Below the pieces are notes generated by a model. That model was not told the DNA's origin. It worked only from the letters and a program-made list of their open reading frames with translations, and made no database searches. A program made the position numbers and the translations under genes. A stretch of 64,000 bases of DNA, from NCBI GenBank assembly GCA_940671915.1, contig CALNVZ010003430.1, positions 16,378,111-16,442,110 of the forward strand. The letters run 5' to 3'. Positions 23,480-32,524 of the stretch are shown one piece after another (position 1 is the stretch's first letter; each line of letters starts with the position of its first letter). The DNA comes from Paracentrotus lividus (taxonomy: Eukaryota > Echinodermata > Echinoidea > Camarodonta > Echinidae).

Positions 23480-26400
23480 AGGGAAGGCAAGAAAACAAGA
23501 AACATGAATAAGGAAGAGACCGGAGAGGACCATGTAGGCGGGGATTGATAGAAGAGAGAAAAATTAGCTGGGATAGACAGAGAGCAAGAGGTGATAGGCA
23601 TTGAGAGGTAGAAAGGTAGATGTGGGATGGATAGAAAAAGAAAGCGAAAGAGGCAGGGAGAGATACAAAGGGTGGATAAAAAGAAAGAGGGGAAGAGGGT
23701 GAAGCAGAGTGATGGGAGGGAGTGAAACAAAGATAGAGTGGGGAAGAAAAAGAGCAAGAGAGGCAGGGAGAGATACTAAGGTATTATAAGATGCGGGATG
23801 GATAGAAGGAGAGATAGAGTGAAAGAGGCAGAGAGAGACTGAAGGTGTGGTATGAAAGAGAGGGAGAGGAGAGAGAGAAGCAGGTACAGAGAGAGAAAGA
23901 CTTTCAGAGAAAAGATGGAGAGAGAGAGAGAGAGTGATAGGGAGAGAGAGAGATAGTTTAAGAGATAAAAGGAAAGCTGATTTTTTATGCATCACCAGAA
24001 AGGATGGAAGATAATGAAAATGGAAAATAAAGGGACAGAAACAGAATTTTTTCTTTGAAGAAAAAAAAGATTAAAATACATCAAGACAGAGACCTACATG
24101 TAGCTACATGTACGTGTATCTGCATGTATTTATCTTCATAACATTTTTCAAGGAGCATATGGCGTCATGCTATATTGATTCTTTGTTAGCCCACCAAGGT
24201 TTATGGATCATACAAAATTAATTCTCTTTAGTTCCGCTATCCATTCTTATAGACTAAGTAATTGAAAGCTTTACATTAATTGATGGGAAGAAATTGATAT
24301 CTTGTTTTTTTCAACCTCGTGTACAGGATAAATAAATATTATTCTTTAGTCTGAAGAGTATAATAATATACTAGTATAATTATATGAATATAAATGTACT
24401 CCATAGTGTTTTCTATTTTGTTTAAATATGAGTTGGTGGTATAGAGAGTACAGTGACATTTGCTTTTTAATGATATGTTCATATTAGGTGATGGTATACT
24501 AAAGTGGTCAGTGACGTTAGTTTTTCTTTTAATGTTGATATTAGTTCAACGAATAAAAAGGTCAGTGACCTCAGTTTGCTGAAATGGCAGTGGCCTATCG
24601 AAACCATTGTTGTATGCTGTTTTTACTCAAACGAATGACCAGTAACCAATTGGGATCCTTCTTTCATTGATGGTATAGTGAGGTCATTGACAAGACATCT
24701 ATCGAGGAATATACCCACATTTACAAGCTTCATGAATATGAAAGATTTACATGTACAAACTTAGTTGATTTAAATCATAAATTTCCTCTCTTTTTTTTAA
24801 ATGTTATATTGAATCATGAACAATCAAAATATAGACAAGTCATCAGAAATATTGCTAAATACATATAGCAACAATTATACATGTAAAAAAAAAAGGATAG
24901 ATAGATAGAAATTATAAGAAATGTTGGTTCATGGATATTATAGAATGGATTTAGGTGACTTCTTTTCTTTTTAATGAAAATTTATTAATTTATGTAATTT
25001 CTTTGATCTGTAGAATTAATGATTGTTGATTCATGAATATTAAAGAATGGATTTAGGTGACTTCCTTTCTCTCTTATGAAACCTTATTCATACAAATGTA
25101 ATTTCTTTGATCTATAGAATTAATGAATGTTGATTTAGGTGACTTCTTTTCTCTCTAATAATAACCTTGTTCACACAAATGTAATTTCTTTCATCTGTAG
25201 AATTAATGACTGTTGGTTCATGAATATTATAGAGTGGATTTAGGTAACTTTATTTCTCTCTAATGAAACCTTATTCATGTAATTTCTTTGCTTTGTTTGA
25301 TCTTTAGAACCAACGAGCTCCTGGTTGCATTCCTAACCAAGAATCGACAGTATAACTTCCTCAAATCACATGGCAGAGATGACAGCAGGTAAGTTACTAA
25401 TCCTTTACACCCAGGGGCTGCTGAACATTTTTTTTTTTAAAGTGGAGAGGATGAGCCAAAAGTGGTGGGGGGGGGGGGGGGGCGGCTGAACAGGCTAGAA
25501 ATCACAAGCAGTAATTTTAGATTTGAACAGAGAGTGGAACTGACCAGAAATGCATAATATTAAAAAAATGAATAAAGAAAATGGGGTTCCATTTCTATGG
25601 GGATTCAAACCCAATTCAAGGCAATGATTATATTTTACCCAGCTACATACCAGTATAGGTGGTGCTTCACTACTCTAGTTTGGTAAATAGTGAACTGATT
25701 CTGGGGGGCGTTTCATGAAAGGACTTGTCGGACGTTTTATCCGACAAGCTGTTATAAGCTACTGAAATGCTTGCATCTGATTAGCAGAGAGCAAATTTTT
25801 TCGGATAAAACGTCCGGCAAGTCCTTTGATGAAATGCCCCTCCGATCTGATGAATTAGCCTGATCAGAAAATATGTTTTTTCTCTCAAATAACGTGGTAA
25901 ATAGGGTAAAATCTCAGCCCAAATCATTGAGGGCTTATTTTCAAACATGAGTCAGTTTTGCAGCTTTGGCTCAAAATAGGGCGATAAGTTGAGGGATGCT
26001 AAACTAGTATAGCCATGGGTTCCCAGCGGGATGCTTTCCTTATGCACTGAAAAGTCTGAAATTCAATCTAATGAATGGGGTTATAATACATTATAAAGTG
26101 CATTGATCAGTTATTAACTGGAGAGGTGCTAATTAAATCGCAGTTGGTATTATTATCAAAATGGCAAATAGATTGTTCTCTGCATGAATAGAAGTGTATA
26201 TTTCTTAATAATTGCTTCAAAATAGGGGTCATTACAGTCATTAAGATGGATAATTACTGCAGTAACCATCTCAGTGCACTCATAGGGAACATTCATGTAT
26301 TGCTGTATTGATTGCCTGAGTAAGTAATCCCCAGCAGAGTTCAGCTGTACTTTGTCTGAATACGTGTGATGTCATGTAAGTCTGTTTGGTGGGTGATGAT

Positions 26401-29400
26401 ATCAATTAACATTAATAGGGTGAGAAAAGTTGTATCTAAAAAATGTTGAATGCTCAGGAGAGCGAATAAACATGGCGACCAACACACTATAACCTATGGG
26501 ATCGTTTTTTCCTTTGACATGCTGTAGTGGATTCATTTTGGGGGGTAAGAGAGCTGGATTTGGACAGACATCACTTGACTGATTTATTTATTTATTTATT
26601 TATTTATTTGTCTTATTTCAGTAGGGTAGCTCCATCAATGATCAAAACATTGTTTTTCATGGAGGCCCTACAAAACATAAAATACAATACAAACATTCAA
26701 ATTAACATACTGGAACAAAGGACTTTACCTCAAACAAAATATCATACCTTTTTTGGTCAGTGAAATAACAAAAGAACACAACACAATGGACCAGACTAAC
26801 AATTTGAACGAATATGGCGCCAGAACAAATAAGAAAATGAGGATATTCTTAACATGGTTTGGCAAACTATTCCAAATTACTGCACCTTCATATGAAAAAC
26901 TGTTCTTTCCCATCTTAGTTTTAATTTTTGGTAAAATCAAACCTAAATTTCAAACCAGGTAATCAAACTGATTACCTGGAAATTAACACCAAAAAAAAAT
27001 TTATCCTCAAAATTTGAGATGCAAGGTTTTATCACCCCATCAACGATAAGAGATAAGTACACAACTGAAAAGTTCTGGGCTTAAGAATCTGAGATCTATG
27101 ATGTGATGCAGATACATGTAGCTTCTTTTGCATTCTTTATCATGATGATTTAATTTAAAAGTTTAAGTCACACCAGGGCTCGTTCTCCAACATGAAGTTT
27201 TGCCAAAAATTTGGTCCCAAAATGGCCAATGGCCAGTCAAGATCATTATTGCATGAACGACTGATCAATCAGTGACCTATAAGAATTAGTCTTTCAAATT
27301 TGCAATTCATTGCAAACCTTTGTGTTATGGGGCATTGGAAGTGATGATCCCATATTTAGTGGGAAAATTTTTTGAAGCAGGTCAGTAGAGTCGAATAGAG
27401 CCTAAAAATGGTGAAGTTACTGAATCCTACTAATGATATAAACATTTGTTTTTACAGTCGGTTCATCAAGAAGCAGGGTCTTGATCGATTATTCTATGAA
27501 TGTGACAATCACATGTGGCGTCTGGGTGATAGAGAACTACCTACAGGTATTCATATGGATGGAGGATCAGACTGGATTACTGTCAATTATGAGTTCGCCA
27601 AATACATCTCATTTACCAATGATAGTCTGCTCAATGGACTCAAACAGTTCTACAAATATACTCTTCTACCAGCTGAGGTATATATATATATATATGATGT
27701 TTATATAATGTACACTTTGATATAATATAATACATCTCTTATACCAATGATAGTCTGCTCAATGGATTGAAACAGTTCTATAAATATACTCTTCTACCAG
27801 CTGAGGTATATATATATATGATGTACAATGTAGTATGATATAATACATCTCATATACCAAAGATAGTCTGCTCAATGGACTCAAACAGTTCGACAAATAT
27901 ACATGTTCTTTTCTATCAGCTGAGGTAAATATATGATGTACAATGCAATGTAATATAACACATCCCATTTACAAATGATAGTCTACTCAATGGACTGAAA
28001 CAGTTTTACAAGTATACTCTTCTACCCGCTGAGGTACATAACTTTTCTGAATCGTATTTGTAACTGTGAGAGGCTTGTATCATAAATCAGTGATTAATAG
28101 ATGATCTTGTATTGTGTTGATATTTATTAGGTTGAAAATGTGTAATATTTAGGTTTTTGTACCCAGTTATTCACATTTTTTTTGCATTTTGTGACACATC
28201 AACTTTTGGCTAATTGTATAACTTTTCAAATGGTGCACTTTATGACCTGAGATTTTCTTGAAGGAAGCTTGCATGTATGGTCATACAGTCAACCTTGCAG
28301 AAGTCGAACTTGTAAAGTCAAATAATATCTATTACATTCAAACACATTTCTAGTCATCTTCTCTTTATATTTCATCATTTGTAACCCTTCACAAGTAGAT
28401 TTTGATCTATTAAAGTCAAAGCTATTGCTTTAGTCTAATCAGATTGACTTCGGCAAGGTTGACTCTACAAGCAAGAATATATAATAATTTTGAAAGTTGA
28501 TATTTTTGTTTTAAAATGCTTCACTTCCCAGTTTGTAATATCATCAATGATATCACTAATTTATGTATTGTCTTTTTTTTCCCCAGTCTTTTTTCCATAC
28601 AGTAATTCAAAATAGTATAATGTGTGGTACGCTAGTAGATAATAATCTCAGAGTGACCAACTGGAAAAGAAAGCTTGGATGTCAATGTCAATATAAACAC
28701 ATTGTAGACTGGTGTGGGTGCTCTCCAAATGACTTTAAACCTGCAGACTTCTACAAAATCAAAGTAAGTTCATACTCATGTTTATACTTACAAAATGTAG
28801 ATTCCATGATATTTGCTCAGGTGACAATTGCTCTACTGTAAAATCCATGACCTAATCATATTACTGACTTTGACCTTGGACTTTAAATAATACTATACCC
28901 TCCCCTAAACCTAACATAAAACTATATTGCAACCCAAACCCTATATCTTGTATGAAATGAGGTCTGGAGGAAGTTTACCAGAGCAAATGTCTCGTCACCA
29001 TATAATAACATTGAAGGTTTTTGTATTTGTATGGATGAAGGCCATCAAATAATGATTATGTATCCTTTTCATATATAGAAAGCTATGTTTCTTTGGAATG
29101 ACAGTACCGCCTGAGTTCAACGTCACAGTTGATTGCAATCAAATGACAGCATCGCCATTCACTTTGTGTACAACTGCATTCAAGCGATTGCAATCAGCTG
29201 TGATGTTGATCTCAGGTGCTCCTGTATTTTATTTGTTGATTGCAAAACAAAAGTACAAGTATCTGTATTACAGATATCTTACATAAAATACTGATTGTGG
29301 TTTTGTTAGTTATCATTGAGTTACACATTCTATTCATTAATTCTTTACAGACGAGTCGTCCCGCGTATTTTGCTCGTAAATTTGAGCCTGTGATTAACCA

Positions 29401-32400
29401 AGAGGTGATAAATCAGTTGGATACATGGCTGTATGGAAACTACCCTGTCGGTACGCCAGGCATAGACTATTACTGGCAGAATAGTTATCATGAAGAAGAT
29501 ACTTTAACCATGGCTTCAGATGGAGAAAGAACATTCTACCACTCATTTGTTAGGCTTATGGCCAAGTACATCAATGTAGCTGTTAAGGTTTGTTGATGTT
29601 GGTTTTGATTTCTTTATTATTAACTTTATTAAATCATACTGTAATTGACTTTAGCTTAGGCTTTTGCGAAGTAAAAATACAGGCAGAATATCAAACTGCA
29701 AAACATACTTTTTTTCTTTTTTCTTTTTTTGTGTGACTAACTTACAAAACCAAAGGTGAAGATTTAATGAAGCTGTGATTGCAATGATTATCGCTTTTTT
29801 TTCTAAAAATGGCCTTTTTTAAACTTCTTCTTAAAAATGCACTGAATTTTAAGAATAATTGCCAAGAATTGTCCCAGGTTTGAGCTGACAACGTATAATT
29901 GGTGCTGTTAAGACCAAGCTATTGTGTATCCTTGCTAAATATCATTTGACTTGATTTGTACAGGGCACTAACCAGAACGAGAAATGCAGATTTTAAGTCA
30001 TGCAAGCACCTTTAAAAACCCACTACCATTTCCACCCTGATATTTAAAGGAGAATTATCCCTTTGTAGATAGTTGGCTTACTGTGGATGCAGAAAAATCA
30101 AATAAGCACATTAGTGAAGATTTGGTGAAAATCGAATAAATGAAAAGAAAGTCATGTGTATTTGAATATTGAGATCTCTAATGACATAGGAAATCTCCCA
30201 TTGGCAACGCGGTCACCATTTGCGATGTCACGAAGGGAGAACTCCCCATATGGTGTGCACAAAAACTATTCAAAATGTCTCTTTATTTTCATTGTAATGA
30301 TAGAACAGCTTTTCTTTTCATGATATATTATGACTTTCATAGATTTACAAGTCATCCCATAAAAGATTCTTTATTCTCCCTTTGGAATCAAGAAAAAATA
30401 GGATTTTAGTACAATGTGTACAATAGATATTGGAAAGATCTCCCTGCATTACATCACACATCATGGTCGTGCTGCCAATTGGAGGATCTCCATATCATAA
30501 GTGATCTCAAAATCTAAAAATTCATATCTCTCTTATTCATTGCCTGATTTTCCTGAAACTTTCCCAATATGTTTTGGGGGTTTGTCTCCATTCACTGAAG
30601 CTAAATTTCTCTGAGGGGATAATTCCCCTTTAATAATTAATTGATTGTATTTGATTGATGCCAGATAGCTTCATAACTTAACCAGTTAGGTTATCACTTA
30701 GCTTGCCCGTTCCAAAATCTATTGTCCAGAAATCTGTCAGAGAATGATGATGATTCTTTTGAAGCTTGAGCTTGATCACTTTTGCCAATAGATGGCGCTG
30801 TTGAGATCAAGCTGTTTTACATCTTTAGCAGCGCTGGAAGGTTTCATGTTGCTCCATGTATTCTTTTTTGAGGATATTAGTGGTCCTGAAAAGGACCTAC
30901 TGAGTGGGTAGGTCCTTTTCAGACCATTCATAACCTCAAGAAAGAATACTTGGTCCACTGTGAAGCATGCCACTGCTAGTTGTTCTACCAAAAAACAAAA
31001 GGGAAATTCTTTTTGCCCCCTTTTTCCCTTTGTACGCCAAAATGGGTTGCAGCAACTATCATTTTTTTAACATCTTTTGGTATGACATGGCTGGGGATTG
31101 AACCCACAACCTTTTAATGAAACCACCAATGAAACCTTCAAAGAATATCTGTTATATATTCTTGGTAAATTTTGTTTTATGTTTTTTTATACAGGGGACC
31201 AACCAAGAAGAAGAATGCAGATTTAAAGTGATGCCAGCACCCTTCCAAACTCACTACCTGTTCCGCCATGATACTTACCAGGGACTTGTAGCATCAGTTA
31301 GAGGTTATACAGAGAACGGACATGCAACTCTCATGGAAGCATGGCTCTCACCACAGAAACACTATAAGGTTGTCAATGAGATCGGACCATTCAAACGCCT
31401 CATTAGTATGGAGGTAAGACTGTCAAACATATTATATTCTGTGAAGTTAAAAAAAACAACAAAACAAACAGTTCATTTTATTTTAAACCATTCAATCAAC
31501 CTGAATTAAAATAGACAAGAGAGATAGAAGGATCCATTCCTAATGTTATTTCCTGACCCCAATTCTCAAAGATGACATGCAATGTGTTCAAATGGACTCT
31601 CAAGTGGAATTTTGCTGTCTTTTATAATTTGCTTACAAACCATTATTTTGTAAAGTTTGTACAAAATTGTATCTTTAACAGTGTTTACTGAAGATTGATA
31701 AGGATGGCTCTAGGAATAACACAGATCCTGGAATGATATACTAAACTAATGTTTTTATAAATTCTGAATTGATATCTTTTATTGTTATTATTTTTCTTCT
31801 GCACTACATGTAGGTTGGACTAGTGTTTGATCCCAAGGAGCGTGTGTTCCGTAAGTTTGAAGGTTTAATTGGACCGCACGACGACCCTACAATCTTCATC
31901 AAATGGAATCTAGGAGAAGCGTATACGGTGACCCTGACCTGGTTCGACCCTACGGATCACATTGCCGCATCTTTCGACACGGGAGTAGAGCACGATAGAG
32001 AAGAAACTCATCACAAACCGGAATTCAATAAACCAATGCGTCCTGGTAAATGGACCATCAAACTACTCTTTAACTGGATGATAGTCAGTGAAGTTGAGTT
32101 TCTTGTTGTGCCTCTATCGATTAAAAATGGCATTAAAATTAAAGGTGCCGGAGGTGCTACTGTCAATAACGGTCCTCCAAATAATGAGTACGTTGCCAAA
32201 GACTTCTCAGCGATGCGCTACATGTTTACGTTGCGTGACACGCCGATGTTACTAGTTGAAGCGAAGAAGAAGGCTGAGAAACAAGGATCGGCATTGTTGG
32301 ATTGGATAGATTCTGAGGTCGAAGCCTTCTGGAGTGTCATGGCTTTCTGTACATCGACTCCTTCACAGCCTGTTAGGACAAAAATGAGTGATTTTGAGGA

Positions 32401-32524
32401 TGAAGACGACGAACAACCTCAATGTGAACACTTCCGGCCGTGTGAACAGCAACATTGGAGCTCGCTATCTCCAGATCCCAAGTCAGAACTTGGACTTATT
32501 AAACCAAATGGAAGGATTAGGTGA
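18684..32524 (+). CDS. XYLT: peptide O-xylosyltransferase (XYLT1/2 family), nine exons; first exon missing
   Basis: Transfers xylose from UDP-xylose to serine of proteoglycan core proteins in the Golgi, the first step of heparan and chondroitin sulfate chain assembly (known for the family). Exons 18684-19245, 19696-19865, 21862-22064, 25308-25388, 27458-27677, 28587-28763, 29351-29587, 31195-31413 and 31814-32524 join in frame through GT-AG introns to 859 residues plus a stop. Diagnostic family motifs include [59 protein letters not shown] and a C-terminal SPDPKSELG. Human enzymes are about 865-960 residues, so only the short N-terminal exon (cytoplasmic tail and membrane anchor) should be lacking. 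It lies upstream and was not recognised. All catalytic-domain frames are intact, so the gene is probably functional. A single XYLT-like gene is usual in invertebrates, hence no 1/2 assignment. Confidence 0.95.
19696..19865 (+). CDS. XYLT: XYLT exon: start of the GT domain
   Basis: Starts after TTTTTGCAG with GTAAG, itself donor-like but here coding. It encodes [16 protein letters not shown] and [12 protein letters not shown], the first beta strand and following helix of the family-14 glycosyltransferase fold. It ends in phase 0 before GTCAGT. A LINE relic begins only about 40 bases into the intron. Confidence 0.93.
19905..20690 (-). mobile_element. non-LTR retrotransposon relic, reverse-transcriptase C-terminus, minus strand
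   Basis: The minus strand encodes [16 protein letters not shown], then [13 protein letters not shown] and, beyond the nested element, ARNRELWNNLIAK. This order is typical of the end of RTE/Jockey-like LINE polyproteins (RQLRFxGH, GRR-RGR, DRxxWRxLI). Frames are broken by stops and shifts. A TTAA element (19993-20453) is inserted in it, so the LINE is the older insertion. Confidence 0.7.
19993..20453. mobile_element. TTAA-flanked MITE nested in the LINE relic
   Basis: It begins TTAAAGGTAGTATCAGCC and ends GGCTGACACTACCTTTAA, an inverted repeat bounded by TTAA. The middle (20170-20270) is rich in CpG and GCGC motifs. No protein is encoded. Confidence 0.85.
20691..21861. other. intron 2 remainder, no recognised feature
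   Basis: AT-rich intronic sequence with TACATGTA runs near 21030-21050. The 92-residue frame at 20731-21009 has no recognisable domain and is not supported. Confidence 0.5.
21862..22064 (+). CDS. XYLT: XYLT exon: conserved donor-binding segment
   Basis: Starts after ATTATTCTCAG in phase 0. It encodes the strongly conserved [21 protein letters not shown] block (here [17 protein letters not shown]) and ends [16 protein letters not shown]. The last two bases (AA) pair with the first base of the next exon to give Lys. Its 3-prime end and donor site are repeated twice further into the intron. Confidence 0.95.
22317..22600. repeat. two degenerate copies of the exon 3 end and its donor region
   Basis: The true junction reads CAGCGAGTCCGACTTTCC then TATCAA-GTAAGATATTTACA. 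Copies lie at 22317 (CAGCTAGTTTGACTTCCC, TATCGAGTAAGATATTTACA) and about 22476 (CAGCGAGTCATGACTTCC, TATCAATATTTATC, then AAGATATTTACATCATAA). The first copy keeps an intact GTAAGA donor; the second does not. The copies also share AGAAGGAA and AATTAATCAACAAAATTAGAAAGA with each other. Confidence 0.75.
23395..23960. repeat. long polypurine (GA-rich) tract
   Basis: About 560 bases are almost purely purine on the + strand, with GAGAGA runs and AGGGAGAGA-type units. Such tracts can form triplex DNA. The Ser/Leu/Phe-rich reverse-strand open frames of 114 and 143 residues are repeat artefacts. Confidence 0.9.
23961..24909. other. intron 3 remainder, no recognised feature
   Basis: AT-rich intronic sequence. 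Loosely repeated GGTCAGTGAC-like phrases occur at 24500-24690. No exon was seen. Confidence 0.45.
24910..25307. repeat. tandem repeat of the intron 3 acceptor region, four copies
   Basis: Units of about 83-107 bp each contain GTTGGTTCATGAATATTA, GGATTTAGGTGACTT, TCTCTCTAATGAAACCTTATTCA and TAATTTCTTTGATCTGTAG. The first three end in decoy acceptors (TAG at 25013, 25117 and 25200) followed by AATTAATGA. The last ends in the real acceptor at 25307. The repeat includes the polypyrimidine tract and the probable branch-point region. Confidence 0.85.
25308..25388 (+). CDS. XYLT: XYLT exon: short exon with FLKSHGRD
   Basis: An 81-base exon after TGATCTTTAG and before GTAAGTT, phase 2 at both ends. 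It encodes [26 protein letters not shown]. The LKSHGRD block is characteristic of xylosyltransferases. Although its acceptor is embedded in a tandem repeat, the frame is intact. Confidence 0.93.
25660..25990. repeat. dispersed repeat family X, copy 3, split by a MITE
   Basis: It shares CGATCTGATGAATTAGCC, GATCAGAAAATA, AAATCTCAGCCCAAATCAT and TTTTGCAGCTTTGGC with the copies at 8535 and 17930. The hairpin MITE at 25703-25842 interrupts it. A G run (25466-25481) lies upstream. Confidence 0.65.
25703..25842. mobile_element. 140-bp hairpin MITE, copy 3
   Basis: Same family as 15497-15635, with termini GGGGGGCGTTTCAT and ATGAAATGCCCC. The core has TCTGATTAGCAGAGAGC in place of the usual TCTGATTGGCTGAGAGC. 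Confidence 0.88.
26480..27055 (+). repeat. dispersed repeat, interrupted by a LINE
   Basis: The flanks TATGGGATCGTTTTTTCCTT, TGGATTCATTTTGGGG and GGATTTGGAC (left) and GATTACCTGGAAAT and TGAGATGCAAGGTTTTAT (right) match an uninterrupted copy at 58560-58735. Comparing the two shows the insertion point of the LINE directly. Confidence 0.75.
26585..26966 (-). mobile_element. 5-prime-truncated CR1-like LINE with target-site duplication
   Basis: On the minus strand the frame [17 protein letters not shown] is the typical last conserved block of CR1/L2-like LINE reverse-transcriptase ORFs. It is followed by a 3-prime UTR with GGGCCTCCATG and a TAAA microsatellite tail (26585-26610). The 7-bp duplication ACTGATT flanks it at 26578-26584 and 26967-26973. 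Only the last part of the LINE is present. Its frame is still fairly open, suggesting a moderately recent insertion. Confidence 0.85.
27056..27457. other. intron 4 end, no recognised feature
   Basis: Ordinary AT-rich intron leading to the TTTGTTTTTACAG acceptor of the next exon. Confidence 0.5.
27458..27677 (+). CDS. XYLT: XYLT exon: catalytic core with HMWRLGD and DGGSDW
   Basis: Encodes [20 protein letters not shown] and [20 protein letters not shown], then [12 protein letters not shown]. The GGSDW and LLPAE segments line the acceptor site in the family. It enters in phase 2 and ends in phase 0 at GAG before GTATAT. The last 75 or so bases, with the donor, are copied three more times downstream. 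Confidence 0.96.
27610..28034. repeat. fourfold tandem array of the exon 5 end plus donor site
   Basis: The coding phrase TACATCTCATTTACCAATGA...CTGAG/GTATATATATAT is followed by three further copies. These end at CTGAGGTATATATATATG (about 27806), CTGAGGTAAATATATG (about 27928) and CTGAGGTACATAA (about 28034), with a period of about 110-130 bp. Each copy keeps ATGATAGTCTGCTCAATGGA-like coding sequence and a GT donor after CTGAG. The extra copies carry in-frame changes and lack an obvious acceptor of their own. Confidence 0.9.
28286..28465. mobile_element. 180-bp TA-flanked MITE with pogo-like ends
   Basis: The ends are CAGTCAACCTTGCAGAAGTC and GACTTCGGCAAGGTTGACTC, inverted with one mismatch inside and one at the tip, and flanked by TA (28284-28285 and 28466-28467). 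CAGTCAACCT-type ends resemble pogo/Tigger families (established). It is too short for a transposase. Confidence 0.8.
28587..28763 (+). CDS. XYLT: XYLT exon: Cys-rich [13 protein letters not shown] segment
   Basis: Encodes [20 protein letters not shown] then [20 protein letters not shown]. The clustered cysteines form disulfides in the family. It is phase 0 at both ends, between CCCCAG and GTAAGTT. Confidence 0.96.
29351..29587 (+). CDS. XYLT: XYLT exon: end of GT domain
   Basis: Encodes [20 protein letters not shown], then [20 protein letters not shown], as in the family. It is phase 0 at both ends, between TTCTTTACAG and GTTTGTT. The segment 29098-29286 just upstream is open but does not match the family and is intronic. 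Confidence 0.95.
29960..30043 (+). pseudogene. degenerate copy of the XYLT exon 8 start
   Basis: It parallels the exon at 31195. GGGCACTAACCAGAACGAGA and ATGCAGATTTTAAGTCATGC match GGGACCAACCAAGAAGAAGA and ATGCAGATTTAAAGTGATGC, complete with the preceding ACAG acceptor. CACTACC and a CCATGATACTT-like stretch follow. A one-base insertion breaks the frame, and the copy is cut off by the TTAA element at 30044. Flanking sequence near 29900 (GGTGCTGTTAAGACCAAGCT) also resembles 30790 (GGCGCTGTTGAGATCAAGCT), so a larger block was probably duplicated. Confidence 0.8.
30044..30633. mobile_element. TTAA-flanked inverted-repeat element
   Basis: It begins TTAAAGGAGAATTATCCC and ends GGGATAATTCCCCTTTAA. 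Inverted partners continue inward (AATGACATAGGAAATCTCCC on the left, GGAGGATCTCCATATCATA on the right). Both ends are bounded by TTAA. No protein is encoded. Confidence 0.85.
30860..30950. repeat. hairpin with arms of about 40 bp in intron 7
   Basis: TATTCTTTTTTGAGG...AGTGGTCCTGAAAAGGACCT and AGGTCCTTTTCAGACC...CCTCAAGAAAGAATA are inverted copies around a loop of about 10 bases. It could form a stable stem in the nascent transcript shortly before exon 8. Confidence 0.8.
31195..31413 (+). CDS. XYLT: XYLT exon: start of the C-terminal domain
   Basis: Encodes [20 protein letters not shown] to [18 protein letters not shown], aligning with the xylosyltransferase C-terminal domain after the GT fold. 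It is phase 0 at both ends, between TTTATACAG and GTAAGAC. A decayed copy of its first 80 bases lies 1.2 kb upstream. Confidence 0.93.
31814..32524 (+). CDS. XYLT: XYLT last exon: C-terminal domain and stop
   Basis: The largest exon, 711 bases with a TGA stop at 32522-32524. It encodes [35 protein letters not shown] and the family signature [19 protein letters not shown] near the end. Where human XYLT1 has a DWD motif before AKERLF, this protein has FDP before KERVF (comparison from memory). The insert [11 protein letters not shown] near the end is acidic. No ER-retention signal is seen. Confidence 0.95.
   Translation, partial: VGLVFDPKERVFRKFEGLIGPHDDPTIFIKWNLGEAYTVTLTWFDPTDHIAASFDTGVEHDREETHHKPEFNKPMRPGKWTIKLLFNWMIVSEVEFLVVPLSIKNGIKIKGAGGATVNNGPPNNEYVAKDFSAMRYMFTLRDTPMLLVEAKKKAEKQGSALLDWIDSEVEAFWSVMAFCTSTPSQPVRTKMSDFEDEDDEQPQCEHFRPCEQQHWSSLSPDPKSELGLIKPNGRIR

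Noticed and set aside
23413..23995. Reverse-strand open frames of 114 and 143 residues rich in Ser, Leu and Phe
   Set aside because: They lie in the polypurine tract; the composition is that of a translated CT repeat.
29098..29286. 62-residue frame between XYLT exons 6 and 7
   Set aside because: The flanking exons join directly in phase 0 and match the family without it; its sequence does not resemble any part of xylosyltransferases.
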